Part shown: positions 54,854-62,455 of the stretch, piece by piece
Numbering within the stretch: the stretch's first letter is position 1
Layout: the number at the start of each line of letters is the position of its first letter
DNA from: Saccharothrix sp. HUAS TT1
GTDB lineage: Bacteria; Actinomycetota; Actinomycetes; Mycobacteriales; Pseudonocardiaceae
Length of the DNA: 64,000 nucleotides
Assembly: GCF_040744945.1 (NCBI RefSeq)
Contig: NZ_CP160454.1
Coordinates: 124,001 to 188,000 of the forward strand
Direction of reading: 5' to 3'
Translations under genes and position numbers: made by a program
The notes under the pieces: generated by a model
What the model was told of the DNA's origin: nothing
What the model saw: the letters and a program-made list of their open reading frames with translations, nothing else
Databases searched by the model: none

Positions 54854-55234
54854 ATGACCGACGCCGACACGCACACCGACTGGGGCGCGCTGGTGCGCAC
54901 CACGAAGAACCTGCTCGACGACTACCAGACCACCCAGGCCGCGCTCGCCCAAATGCCGCCCGAGCTGCGCGCCGCGCGGCGCGGCGACCGCGTCGAGTAC
55001 CTGATCGACGACACGCGCCTGGTGAAGACCTTCGCCGCGCGGGCCGCGATCGGCCGCGGGGATCGCGTGCGCGCCGCGATCCGGTTCACCGACGGGTCGG
55101 TCGCCGAGATCCGGTACATGACCGAGCTGGTCGTCTCGCCCACGCCCGAGGCCGAGTTGCCCGCGTGCGCGTTCTTTTCGGGCAGTGGCGCGCGGTGCGC
55201 GAACTGCCGTATCCGCCGCGCCATGCACGCCTGA
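54854..55234 (+). CDS. unknown 126-aa protein
   Basis: ATG 54854 has GGGAGCAGGGC upstream and is preferred over 54824, which lies in the operator. Helical head (LVRTTKNLLDDYQTTQAAL); strand-rich middle (RVEYLIDDTRLVKTF; RAAIRFTDGSVAEIRYMTELVV). The end, CAFFSGSGARCANCRIRR, is a possible zinc site. Monocistronic. No family recognised. Confidence 0.77.
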   Translation: MTDADTHTDWGALVRTTKNLLDDYQTTQAALAQMPPELRAARRGDRVEYLIDDTRLVKTFAARAAIGRGDRVRAAIRFTDGSVAEIRYMTELVVSPTPEAELPACAFFSGSGARCANCRIRRAMHA

Positions 55235-55263
55235 CCAGCCCATACTCTTCACTCCGCCCGCGT

Positions 55264-55308
55264 TGAAACCTACTTGCAGACCTCCATCATATGTGCATAT
55301 GATGGAGG
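55264..55308 (+). promoter_or_regulatory. class-2 promoter with the most symmetric operator, for the gene at 55345
   Basis: TTGAAACCTACTTGCAG holds the -35 TTGCAG (55274-55279); 18 nt later is -10 TATGAT (55298-55303). The 28-bp dyad 55281-55308 (CCTCCATCATATG and its mirror) is near-perfect but has TGTGCA instead of TGTACA at the centre. A GGTATCAC follows directly at 55308-55315. Confidence 0.68.
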
Positions 55309-55344
55309 TATCACGCAGCACACCGGATCGTTTCGGAGGCACCG

Positions 55345-55743
55345 ATGACCACCGCCACCCGCCCCGCCGGCACCACCACCGGCACGCTGTTCACCCGCCC
55401 CGGCGAGGTGCTGATGGAGATCGCCTCCCCGGACGCCGGCGTGTGCGCGGCCACCGGCAAGCCGCTGGCCGCCGGCCTGTTCGCCTGGGACCACCGCATC
55501 AGCTCCGGCCCCCAGTACGACCGCCGCCCGTGGACGCTCGGCGAGGACGCCTTCCCCTCCGTCCGCCACACCGACGGCACCGACTGCCCCTCCTGGGGCC
55601 GCTTCCACACCGGCTGCACCGCCAAGCCCCGCTGCGCCGGCTGCGGCGCCCACGACAGCCTCACCACCACCCACGAGACCTGGGACGACGTCACCACCTG
55701 CGGCGCGTGCGGCCACACCGTGCGCCGCCCCACCGGTGACTGA
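55345..55743 (+). CDS. unknown 132-aa zinc-ribbon protein
   Basis: ATG 55345 with CGGAGG upstream. The end carries CAGCGAHD ... TTCGACGHTV, a CxxC-x18-CxxC ribbon; an additional CTAKPRC precedes it. The first half contains GVCAATGKPLAAGLFAWDHR. Followed by a strong terminator. Function unknown. Confidence 0.78.
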   Translation: MTTATRPAGTTTGTLFTRPGEVLMEIASPDAGVCAATGKPLAAGLFAWDHRISSGPQYDRRPWTLGEDAFPSVRHTDGTDCPSWGRFHTGCTAKPRCAGCGAHDSLTTTHETWDDVTTCGACGHTVRRPTGD

Positions 55744-55755
55744 CCGTCCCCTGCC

Positions 55756-55794
55756 GGTCGGCCCGCCCTCCCTCCCCCGCAGGGCGGGCCGACC
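55756..55794 (+). terminator. terminator hairpin
   Basis: GGTCGGCCCGCCCT (55756-55769) pairs perfectly with 55781-55794 around an 11-nt loop, 13 nt after the stop at 55743. Confidence 0.72.
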
Positions 55795-55846
55795 ACCCGA
55801 CCACCACCCCAGTCGGCCCCGACACCCGGGAAGGAGCACGTCCGCG

Positions 55847-56500
55847 ATGGCACAGCACGGCCCGATGGACCCCGTCGTGAAGGCGCGCTGCCTCGACCTC
55901 ACCCGCGGCGACGTCGAGCACCCGCGCATCTGGGGCACCCGCCGCCAGGTCGAGGACGCGCTGCCCACCGCCGGCAACCGGTGGCTGCGGCCCATGCGCG
56001 CCCGCAACCGGTTCTTCTTCGGCTGGTGCGGCGCGCAGCTGATCAGCCTCTCCGACCAGCTGGTCACCGTCCGGTTCCTCGTCCAGGACGGCGTGGGCGG
56101 CGTGCTGACCTGTCCGCGCCCCACCGACGTCGACCCGCCCGAGCCGCGCGCCCTGACCGCCGCCTACGTCGACGCCCACCGCGACGTGCGGATGCGGCTG
56201 CGCGACGCCGCCGGCCCGGTCGACGCGACCCTGCTGCTGGCCGACGGCAGCCACGTCGTCTACCGCGACCACGACCTCGACCGGGTCGTCGCACGCCGCA
56301 TGGCGACCCTGTGGCCCGAGACGGTCGAGGTCCACGAGATCGGCTACAGCGCCGGCTCCGACGAGACCACCACGGCGGGCCGCTGGGCCTACCTCTACGA
56401 CGCGTGGTGCTCGTGCGGGCGGTTCGCCGTGCACGAGACCACCGCGGGCGCCCGCCGCCTGGCCGTCGCCCACCACCTGCGCGCCGGAGGTGCCGCGTGA
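55847..56500 (+). CDS. unknown 217-aa protein
   Basis: ATG 55847 with GGAAGGAG upstream. Mixed alpha/beta (RNRFFFGWCGAQLISLSDQLVTV; ATLLLADGSHVVYRDHDLDRV). CSCGRFAVHE near the end may bind metal together with the C-terminal His residues (AVAHHL). The stop overlaps the next GTG. No family recognised. Starts the operon 55847-60527. Confidence 0.78.
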   Translation: MAQHGPMDPVVKARCLDLTRGDVEHPRIWGTRRQVEDALPTAGNRWLRPMRARNRFFFGWCGAQLISLSDQLVTVRFLVQDGVGGVLTCPRPTDVDPPEPRALTAAYVDAHRDVRMRLRDAAGPVDATLLLADGSHVVYRDHDLDRVVARRMATLWPETVEVHEIGYSAGSDETTTAGRWAYLYDAWCSCGRFAVHETTAGARRLAVAHHLRAGGAA

Positions 56501-56703
56501 CGTTCAACCCGCGCGACGTGGTGGTGTGGAACAACGGGGAGGACCCGCCCGAGGAGGGCGTCGTCCTCTCCGTCGGCGCGTTCGGCGATGTCACCGTGTA
56601 CGTGCACGAGGACTACGACAGCTGCGGGCCCCATCGCCTGTACGTGTCCGACACCCACCTGACCAAGATCGGCGAGGGCGGTTACTACCCGACCGACTAC
56701 TGA
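56497..56703 (+). CDS. unknown 68-aa beta-rich protein
   Basis: GTG 56497, coupled, with CGGAGG upstream. FNPRDVVVWNN ... EGVVLSVGAFGDVTVYVHEDY reads like a small SH3/DUF4314-type barrel. Function unknown. Confidence 0.75.
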   Translation: MTFNPRDVVVWNNGEDPPEEGVVLSVGAFGDVTVYVHEDYDSCGPHRLYVSDTHLTKIGEGGYYPTDY

Positions 56704-56763
56704 CCGCCCCGCCGAACACCCCAACCCAACCCGAACCAACCTGCCCGACCCGAGGAGAACACC

Positions 56764-57249
56764 GTGTCCGACCAGCACAACCCGCCCGGCACCGGCACGT
56801 CCGGCACCGGCGGCCCCGCCGAGCCCGACTTCGCGGCCCTCGCCGCCGAGGCCGGCCTGAGCATGGGCCTGCCGCCCGCCGAGGACATCCCCACCGACCC
56901 GGCCGAGCTGGCCGCGCTGATGAACGAGATCGACGACGAGCACATGACGCGCCTGCACGCCCTGCTCGTCGACCGCCACGGCCGCGCCGACGGCGCGCGG
57001 CTGTGGGAGGAGGCGTTGCGGGTGATCGACGCCGAGTCCGAGCTGACCGGTGCGCTCGCCGTCTACACCGCCGCGCTGGACACGGTCGCCAAGGGCGCCG
57101 ACCGCGCCTTCACCGCGTTCGGCCGGCTGTCCCCGCTGCACGGCGAGTACGGCGACGGCACGAACACCGACGACACCCTGCACCTCCTCGACGGGATCGC
57201 GCGGGCCGTGCGGGCGCTGCGGCGCATCCACGCCGACGCCACCCGCTGA
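56764..57249 (+). CDS. unknown 161-aa helical protein
   Basis: GTG 56764 with GAGGAGAAC upstream. Gly/Pro/Thr-rich head, then helices (ALMNEIDDEHMTRLHALLVDR; LTGALAVYTAALDTVAKGADR; LLDGIARAVRALRRI). No family recognised. Confidence 0.77.
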   Translation: MSDQHNPPGTGTSGTGGPAEPDFAALAAEAGLSMGLPPAEDIPTDPAELAALMNEIDDEHMTRLHALLVDRHGRADGARLWEEALRVIDAESELTGALAVYTAALDTVAKGADRAFTAFGRLSPLHGEYGDGTNTDDTLHLLDGIARAVRALRRIHADATR

Positions 57250-57272
57250 CCACGGACGGGAAGGCGAATCCG

Positions 57273-57794
57273 ATGGCAGTCACACCACCGCCCGACGTGA
57301 TCGACGGGCTGCGGCCCAACCGCGCCAGCGTCGTCCACCACGAAGCCGGGCACGCCCTCGTGGCCGCGTTGCACGACCTGCCGATCAAGCACCTGGAGGT
57401 CGGCTACGCCAAGGGCGGCCTGTTTACCACCTGGTACACGGTGACCGGGGTCCTGCGCATGACCCACGACACCGACGACAACCCGCTGGAGCAGGCGTTG
57501 ACCGGAGCCGCCGGCGTCATCGCCGAGGCCGTGCACCGCCGCGCCGTCGACGGCGGCCGGCTGCCCGCGCGGATCAAGGAGGCGCGCAGGCGCAACAACG
57601 ACGTCGAAGGCCTCAACGACAAGAAGCTCGTCGCGAAGTACGCGCGCCTGGCCGGCCTGTCCGACGACAAGGTGTTCGAGCGGGCGCTTCCGCTCGTGCT
57701 GGACCGCTGGTCCACCGTGGAGGACCTGGCCGCCGAGCTGGACGCGACCGGCAAGCTCGACGCGCGCCGCATTCGCCGGGTGGTGGGCGTGTGA
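57273..57794 (+). CDS. M41-like HEAGH metalloprotease-type protein
   Basis: 173 residues, ATG 57273 (GGGAAGG upstream). SVVHHEAGHALVAALHDLPI (19-38) holds a correct HExxH at 23-27, in the HEAGHA form typical of FtsH/M41-type peptidases. Next, LEVGYAKGGLFTTWY and ALTGAAGVIAEAV follow as in that fold (the GGxxAE-type ligand region is weak). There is no ATPase or membrane segment. A small stand-alone protease or decoy is possible. The stop overlaps the next GTG. Confidence 0.72.
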   Translation: MAVTPPPDVIDGLRPNRASVVHHEAGHALVAALHDLPIKHLEVGYAKGGLFTTWYTVTGVLRMTHDTDDNPLEQALTGAAGVIAEAVHRRAVDGGRLPARIKEARRRNNDVEGLNDKKLVAKYARLAGLSDDKVFERALPLVLDRWSTVEDLAAELDATGKLDARRIRRVVGV

Positions 57795-58459
57795 CCGCCG
57801 CCGGATCCGAACCCACCGGACCCGACCCCGCCGGACCCGACCCGGGCGTGTCCGCCCCGGGCGACTCCGGCCCGGACGGGGTGGGGCGGCCGACGCCGAC
57901 GCGGATCGCGCGGATCGCGCAGGACGTGGTGCGGCAGACCCTGGCCGACAACGCCTCCGCCGGGCTCCAGCTCGCCGTCGCCGAGGTCGTCGGCATCAAT
58001 GACCAGTACGCCGGGATGGTGCTGCTGACGTCCGCGCTGCGCAGCGGCAGGATCGGCGCCGACCGCACCGCCCGCCTCCACCAGGCGATGGGCGCGCGGC
58101 GGCGGGCGGAGCTGGCCGGGTGGGCGCGCGGCATCGCCGACGTGCTCGCCGCCGCCGGCATCGACCTGGACGACCGGGGCACCACCGTGGACGGGCTGCG
58201 CCGCTACGCCGACCTGCTCGACCCGCGCGAGCACGTCGTCGGCGTCCGCGTCGACGAGCAACTGCGGGCGTGCGCGGCGACCTGCTCATGCGGCTGGCCC
58301 AAGGTGCTCGGCTACACCGACCCGGGCGAGCTGCCCGCGGTGCTGGTGCGGGCCGGGCTGTGGGGGCGGCGGCACGAACGCGAACCCGACCTCGACCACC
58401 AGGACGAGCCGCAGGACGAGCCGGACACCGGCGACGCGGGCGGGGACGTGACGGCATGA
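57791..58459 (+). CDS. first of three tandem paralogues of unknown function
   Basis: 222 residues, coupled GTG. Shared core about 112-155: ARGIADVLAAAGIDLDDRGT, VDGLRRYADLLDPREHV. TCSCGWPKVLGY (about 164-175) matches SNCGWGEVFPY in the next protein. Gly/Pro-rich head, acidic tail. See 58456 and 59097. No known family recognised. Confidence 0.78.
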   Translation: MTAAGSEPTGPDPAGPDPGVSAPGDSGPDGVGRPTPTRIARIAQDVVRQTLADNASAGLQLAVAEVVGINDQYAGMVLLTSALRSGRIGADRTARLHQAMGARRRAELAGWARGIADVLAAAGIDLDDRGTTVDGLRRYADLLDPREHVVGVRVDEQLRACAATCSCGWPKVLGYTDPGELPAVLVRAGLWGRRHEREPDLDHQDEPQDEPDTGDAGGDVTA

Positions 58460-59100
58460 CCGCCGGCGACCGGCCCGACCCGCCCGCCCGGGACCTGCCC
58501 GACATCGCCGCCGCCGTCGCCCGGCTGGCCGACCAGCGCTACCGGCGCACCGTCGGCATCCAGCCCGCGGCCGTCGAACGCGCCCGGCAGGCAGCCGCGA
58601 ACATGGCGCTGGCGACCGCCATCGGCAGGGTCGCGGGCGCGCTCGGCCCCGACTACGGGCCGCTGCGCATCCTCGCCGAGCACCTGCGCGTCGGCCGGCT
58701 CACCGGCGTCGACGTCGGCGACCGCCACCGGCAGGTGTTCCCGGAACCACGGGCCCGGCTGGTCGCCGACACCGTCCGCGACATCGCCCGCGTCCTGGCC
58801 GCCTCCGGCGTCGACCTGCTCGACGACGGGCGCACCGTCGCGGGCCTGTTCGCCTACGGCGACGCCCTCTCGCCACGCGAACACGTCACCGGCATCGCGC
58901 TGACCACCGGGGCGCTGCTGATGGCGACCGCCGGGTGCAGCAACTGCGGGTGGGGCGAGGTGTTCCCCTACGCGCGCCCCGGCGAGTCGGACCAGGCGCT
59001 GCGGGCCGCCGACGAGGCGGCCCGCGCGCACGAAGCCGACCCCGGCCGCACCCTTCCCGACGACACCGGCGACGACGCCGGAAAGGACATGATCCCGTGA
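58456..59100 (+). CDS. second of three tandem paralogues of unknown function
   Basis: 214 residues, coupled ATG. Core VRDIARVLAASGVDLLDDGR, TVAGLFAYGDALSPREHV (about 111-148), then GCSNCGWGEVFPYARPGE. The two Cys elements suggest a metal site in this copy and the first one. The order of core then Cys box is kept. Confidence 0.78.
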   Translation: MTAGDRPDPPARDLPDIAAAVARLADQRYRRTVGIQPAAVERARQAAANMALATAIGRVAGALGPDYGPLRILAEHLRVGRLTGVDVGDRHRQVFPEPRARLVADTVRDIARVLAASGVDLLDDGRTVAGLFAYGDALSPREHVTGIALTTGALLMATAGCSNCGWGEVFPYARPGESDQALRAADEAARAHEADPGRTLPDDTGDDAGKDMIP

Positions 59101-59735
59101 ACCAGCCCCCCGGCACCGATCCGCCCGCCGCGCCGCCGCCACCCGACGTCGGGGCCCTGGCCGCCCGCGTGGCCGACGCCTACGAGACCTCGCGCCACGC
59201 GACCGGCCCGCACGACCCGTCGCCGGACACGGCGTGCGCGGACGCGCTCACGGAGGCCGCGGACGTCGTGTTCGGCGCGCGTACCCCGGAAGCCACCACG
59301 TTCCGCGGCCTGGCCGTCCGCTTCCGCTCCTTCGCCGGGTCGGGCGCCGAGCTGGCCGCCGGCCACCTGGAGCAGTTCGGGCCGCACGCCCCGCCCGGCC
59401 GGGTGGCGTACGTGACCGCGCACGTGCGGCTGCTGGCCGACGTCCTGACCGCCTCCGGTGTGGACCTGCTCGACGACGGCCGCACCGTGGCCGAGCTGAA
59501 CGCCTACGCCGACGTGTTCGCCGCGCACCCGCTGCACGACGCCGCGCCCGCCTCGCGCGGACCCCGACCCGACCCGCGCACCCTGGGCGGCGCGCTGAAC
59601 CTGCTGCTGCCCGACTTCGTCGAAGACCTGCTCGACCGCGCCGCCGGCGACAGCCCGCCGGCCCACCGGCCGGCCGGCCACCCGCACCCCGGCCCCTCCG
59701 CCACGACCCCGCCACGAGAAGGACAGGACCGATGA
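59097..59735 (+). CDS. third of three tandem paralogues, lacking the cysteine box
   Basis: 212 residues, coupled GTG. Core VRLLADVLTASGVDLLDDGR, TVAELNAYADVF (about 110-141) is closest to the second copy. The CxxCGW segment is gone and replaced by a Pro/Arg-rich stretch; the tail differs (LPDFVEDLLDRAAGD). The stop overlaps the next ATG. Confidence 0.78.
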   Translation: MNQPPGTDPPAAPPPPDVGALAARVADAYETSRHATGPHDPSPDTACADALTEAADVVFGARTPEATTFRGLAVRFRSFAGSGAELAAGHLEQFGPHAPPGRVAYVTAHVRLLADVLTASGVDLLDDGRTVAELNAYADVFAAHPLHDAAPASRGPRPDPRTLGGALNLLLPDFVEDLLDRAAGDSPPAHRPAGHPHPGPSATTPPREGQDR

Positions 59736-60127
59736 CCACCACCACCCCCGCCGGCTCCACCAACGCCGGCCCGCCGCCCGCCCGGCCCGAGCCGCTGTCC
59801 GGTCCGCGCACCACCCCCGACGGCCGCACCTTCCCGTGGGGCCCGATCGACGCCGTGCACACCATCGGCCCCTACGAGATCGTCGAGTTCCGCTGGGACG
59901 CCAGCCGCGGGCCTCGCGGCAGGTGGACCCAGCACGGCACCACCTTCTTCCACCCCTACGTCAACGGCTGCGACACCGAGCGCTACCACAGCACCCTCGA
60001 CGGGGCGCTGGTCGACGCCGTCGCGTTCCGCTCCGAAGGCCCGAACAGCTCGGCCGGCTACTACTTCCTGCGCATGATCGGCGCGGGCACCGACGGGACG
60101 GACGGTGAGGGCGGTGGACGCGGCTGA
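59732..60127 (+). CDS. unknown 131-aa protein
   Basis: Coupled ATG. Disordered head, then GPYEIVEFRWDASRG, WTQHGTTFFHPYVNG and ALVDAVAFRSEG: a compact beta-rich domain. Overlaps the next gene by 23 nt. No family recognised. Confidence 0.76.
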   Translation: MTTTTPAGSTNAGPPPARPEPLSGPRTTPDGRTFPWGPIDAVHTIGPYEIVEFRWDASRGPRGRWTQHGTTFFHPYVNGCDTERYHSTLDGALVDAVAFRSEGPNSSAGYYFLRMIGAGTDGTDGEGGGRG

Positions 60128-60527
60128 GGCGTCGCGGCACGCCCGCGAGATCGCCGCCGACGTCGTCGGGGACCTCGACCCGGCGGGCCTGGCCTACGTC
60201 GTCGACCTCGATGTGGACGACGAGGCCCTGGACGCGATCCGGGGGGCGCTGGCCGACCTCGCGGCACGCCTGCGCCGCGAGCACCCCCACGGCGAGCACC
60301 CCGCCGGCGACCGGCCGGAGGAGGTGTCCGAGGACGACGGCCCCGAGGAGGAGCACGAGCCCACCGGGCGCATGGTGTGGCCGCCCGACGACGGGACCGA
60401 CGGCGGGCGGCACGCGTCGATCGTGGTGTGCGACCGGGCGCGGTGCCGTACGTCGGCATCGGCGTGGGTGCGGTCGCGCACCGGCCACGACGGCACGTTC
60501 CTGCCGTTCCGGCACGCGAGGACGTGA
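60105..60527 (+). CDS. unknown 140-aa protein
   Basis: GTG 60105 (GTG 60114 also possible). Helical head (ASRHAREIAADVVGDL; ALDAIRGALADLAARL), acidic middle, then SIVVCDRARCRTSASAW and a GHDGTFLPFRHART end. Last gene of its operon; a hairpin follows at 60560. Confidence 0.74.
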   Translation: MRAVDAAEASRHAREIAADVVGDLDPAGLAYVVDLDVDDEALDAIRGALADLAARLRREHPHGEHPAGDRPEEVSEDDGPEEEHEPTGRMVWPPDDGTDGGRHASIVVCDRARCRTSASAWVRSRTGHDGTFLPFRHART

Positions 60528-60559
60528 CAGGTAGCGGCTACCCTGAACGTCCCTCACCA

Positions 60560-60595
60560 AGGGGTGTGACCTGTGGAAACGCGGGTCACACCCCT
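60560..60595 (+). terminator. hairpin resembling those at 2365 and 4852
   Basis: AGGGGTGTGACC (60560-60571) pairs perfectly with GGTCACACCCCT (60584-60595) around a 12-nt loop. It shares the GGGGTGTGA/TCACACCCC stem with the two earlier hairpins, but has CGGGTCACAC in place of GGGTATCACA. It again stands between an operon end and a class-2 promoter. Confidence 0.6.
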
Positions 60596-60631
60596 ACTTG
60601 CCAGCTACACCATATGTACATAAGATGTAAC
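60594..60631 (+). promoter_or_regulatory. class-2 promoter and operator for the operon at 60671
   Basis: CCTACTTGCCA holds the -35 TTGCCA (60598-60603). The -10 is TAAGAT (60621-60626) with a 17-nt spacer, one less than elsewhere. The palindrome 60605-60631 has core CCATATGTACATAAGATG and is the least symmetric copy. Confidence 0.58.
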
Positions 60632-60670
60632 TGAACCCGATCCGTGTCTACCCACCGGAAGCGAGCGAAC

Positions 60671-61180
60671 ATGACCGATGTCGACGAGACCGACGCCGGT
60701 GTCGGACCACCGGTCGACCCCGACGACGAACTGCGCGCCGCCATCCGCCGCGTCCTGACCCGCGCCCGCCGGTCGACCGGACACGGCGCGCAGGACGCGG
60801 CGTCCGACCCGACCGAGGAGCTGACGGAGGTCTTCCGCGCCGCCCTGGTCGACCAGCAGGACGCCATCCGCGCCGCCCTGGAGGAACTGGCGCACGAGAA
60901 CCACCCCGACAACTGGCCCGGCGACCCGGCCGACCGGCTCGACCACGTCACCCTCCGGCGGATCTCGCGCCGCCTGCACACCCGGATGCTCACCCACCGG
61001 GTGGTGTCCCGGCCCCAGGAACACCACCTGCCCCGGTGGCGCGAATGGTGGTCCCTGCTCACCGGGCGTCCGCTCGTCGCCGCCTGCGGCGCGGAGCTGA
61101 CCGACCACCGTCGGCCCGGCCCCGAGTGCGTGTGGTGCTCCGCCGGGCGCTCCCGCTTCGGCTTCCGGCGGGCCCGGTGA
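60671..61180 (+). CDS. unknown 169-aa protein with a C-terminal Cys group
   Basis: ATG 60671 with GGAAGCGAG upstream. Acidic helical head (DDELRAAIRRVLTRARRS; LVDQQDAIRAALEELAHEN), basic Arg/His-rich middle, and ACGAELTDH ... CVWCSAGRSRF at the end. The stop overlaps the next GTG. First gene of the last operon. Function unknown. Confidence 0.77.
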   Translation: MTDVDETDAGVGPPVDPDDELRAAIRRVLTRARRSTGHGAQDAASDPTEELTEVFRAALVDQQDAIRAALEELAHENHPDNWPGDPADRLDHVTLRRISRRLHTRMLTHRVVSRPQEHHLPRWREWWSLLTGRPLVAACGAELTDHRRPGPECVWCSAGRSRFGFRRAR

Positions 61181-61734
61181 GCACCGCGACCACCGCCGAC
61201 CGCGAACCCCAGGCCGGGCCGCCGCTCGACCTGCACCACTACGGCCACGACACCGGCGACCCGCTCACCGGCCTGCACCTGGTGCACGGCGGGCCCGGCA
61301 CCGGGAAGTCCGCGCTGGCCCACCGGATCGCGCTGCGCCACGTCGACCTCGGCGTGCCCGTGTGGCTGGCCGGCGGCGGGACCGACGACGCGCCCCACCC
61401 CTGGAGCAGCCTGCCCACGCAGGCCCGCTGGAGCGACCCGGCCGCCGCGCTGCAAGCCGTGTTCGCCAAGATCCGCATCGACGGCGGGCCGCTCCTGCTG
61501 GTCGTCGACGAGGCCGGCACCGCCCTGTTCGAGGGCGACGCCGGGCACTGGACGCGCTACCTCGCCACGTGGGGGCGCGGCCAGCTCGTCGGCGCGGTGC
61601 TGCTCACCCGGCGCATGAACCAGGTGCCGCTGGAGACGCAGTCCGCCGCCGCCACCGTGACCGTGTGCCCCGACGGGCGTACGGCACGCCGACCGACCGC
61701 ACCGACCGACAGGACAGGAGACGCCGAAGGATGA
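61177..61734 (+). CDS. small P-loop ATPase, first of three
   Basis: 185 residues, coupled GTG. Walker A GGPGTGKSA (38-46), Walker B LLLVVDEAG (106-114). VHGGPGTGKSALAHRIALRH and the following PVWLAGGG parallel the two proteins downstream. A TRRMNQVPLETQ segment near 150 may be sensor-like. There is no helicase, AAA lid or membrane part, so the domain is minimal. Function unknown. Confidence 0.8.
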   Translation: MSTATTADREPQAGPPLDLHHYGHDTGDPLTGLHLVHGGPGTGKSALAHRIALRHVDLGVPVWLAGGGTDDAPHPWSSLPTQARWSDPAAALQAVFAKIRIDGGPLLLVVDEAGTALFEGDAGHWTRYLATWGRGQLVGAVLLTRRMNQVPLETQSAAATVTVCPDGRTARRPTAPTDRTGDAEG

Positions 61735-62363
61735 GCATCGAGGACCAGCACCGGCACGTGCCGGTGGATCCGGCGACGCACGGGCCGCCCGTCGCCGAGG
61801 AGGGCCGTCACCGGGCGCCGCTGCGCCCGCGGTTCGGACCGCCGCCGGTGGCGCCCGAAGGGATGCCGCTGGGCGTGCACGTCGTGTACGGGCCGAACGG
61901 CTGGGGTAAGACGCACCTGCTCGCCACCACGGCCGAACGGCTCGACCGCAACGCGCACCAGCGGCGGCTGCCGTGGCACGACCGCGTCGAGGTGTGGGCG
62001 TTCGACGGCCGCGGGCGGCCCCCGTCGTGGCGCGGCGAGCTCACGCAGCCGCCGCGCACGGCCTGGATCGACCTGGACGACCTGGTCGAGGAGCTGCGGC
62101 TGCGGCTGGTCCCGGAGCACCCGCGCGCCCACGCGCCGCTGCTGGTGCTGCTCGACCACCTCGACGTCGGCCGCGACGGACTTACCCGACCGTCGCTGCT
62201 CGGCACGCTGCTCGCCCTCACGGAGATGACAGCGCGCCCGATCGGCGTCATGGTGTGCACCCGGACGCTCGCCGCGTTCGGCGAGGGCCACGACGTGGAC
62301 CTGCTGCTGGCGGGATCGACCCTTACCCAGGTCGCCCGCTTCTCCCTCGCAGCAGGTCGCTGA
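61731..62363 (+). CDS. small P-loop ATPase, second of three
   Basis: 210 residues, coupled ATG with GAAGG upstream. Walker A GPNGWGKTH (54-62) within VHVVYGPNGWGKTHLL, Walker B LLVLLDHLD near 138-146. The third copy at 63672 has its P-loop at exactly the same position, preceded by the same VHVV-GP. VCTRTLAAFGEGHDVDLLLAG near 180 may be a sensor region. Function unknown. Confidence 0.8.
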   Translation: MSIEDQHRHVPVDPATHGPPVAEEGRHRAPLRPRFGPPPVAPEGMPLGVHVVYGPNGWGKTHLLATTAERLDRNAHQRRLPWHDRVEVWAFDGRGRPPSWRGELTQPPRTAWIDLDDLVEELRLRLVPEHPRAHAPLLVLLDHLDVGRDGLTRPSLLGTLLALTEMTARPIGVMVCTRTLAAFGEGHDVDLLLAGSTLTQVARFSLAAGR

Positions 62364-62455
62364 CCGGACCTCACCCACCCACCCGTCCCGACGACCCGAC
62401 CGCACAGGCACCGGCCGATTCCCCAACCCCTTTGCACGAGGAGAAGCACGTCGCC

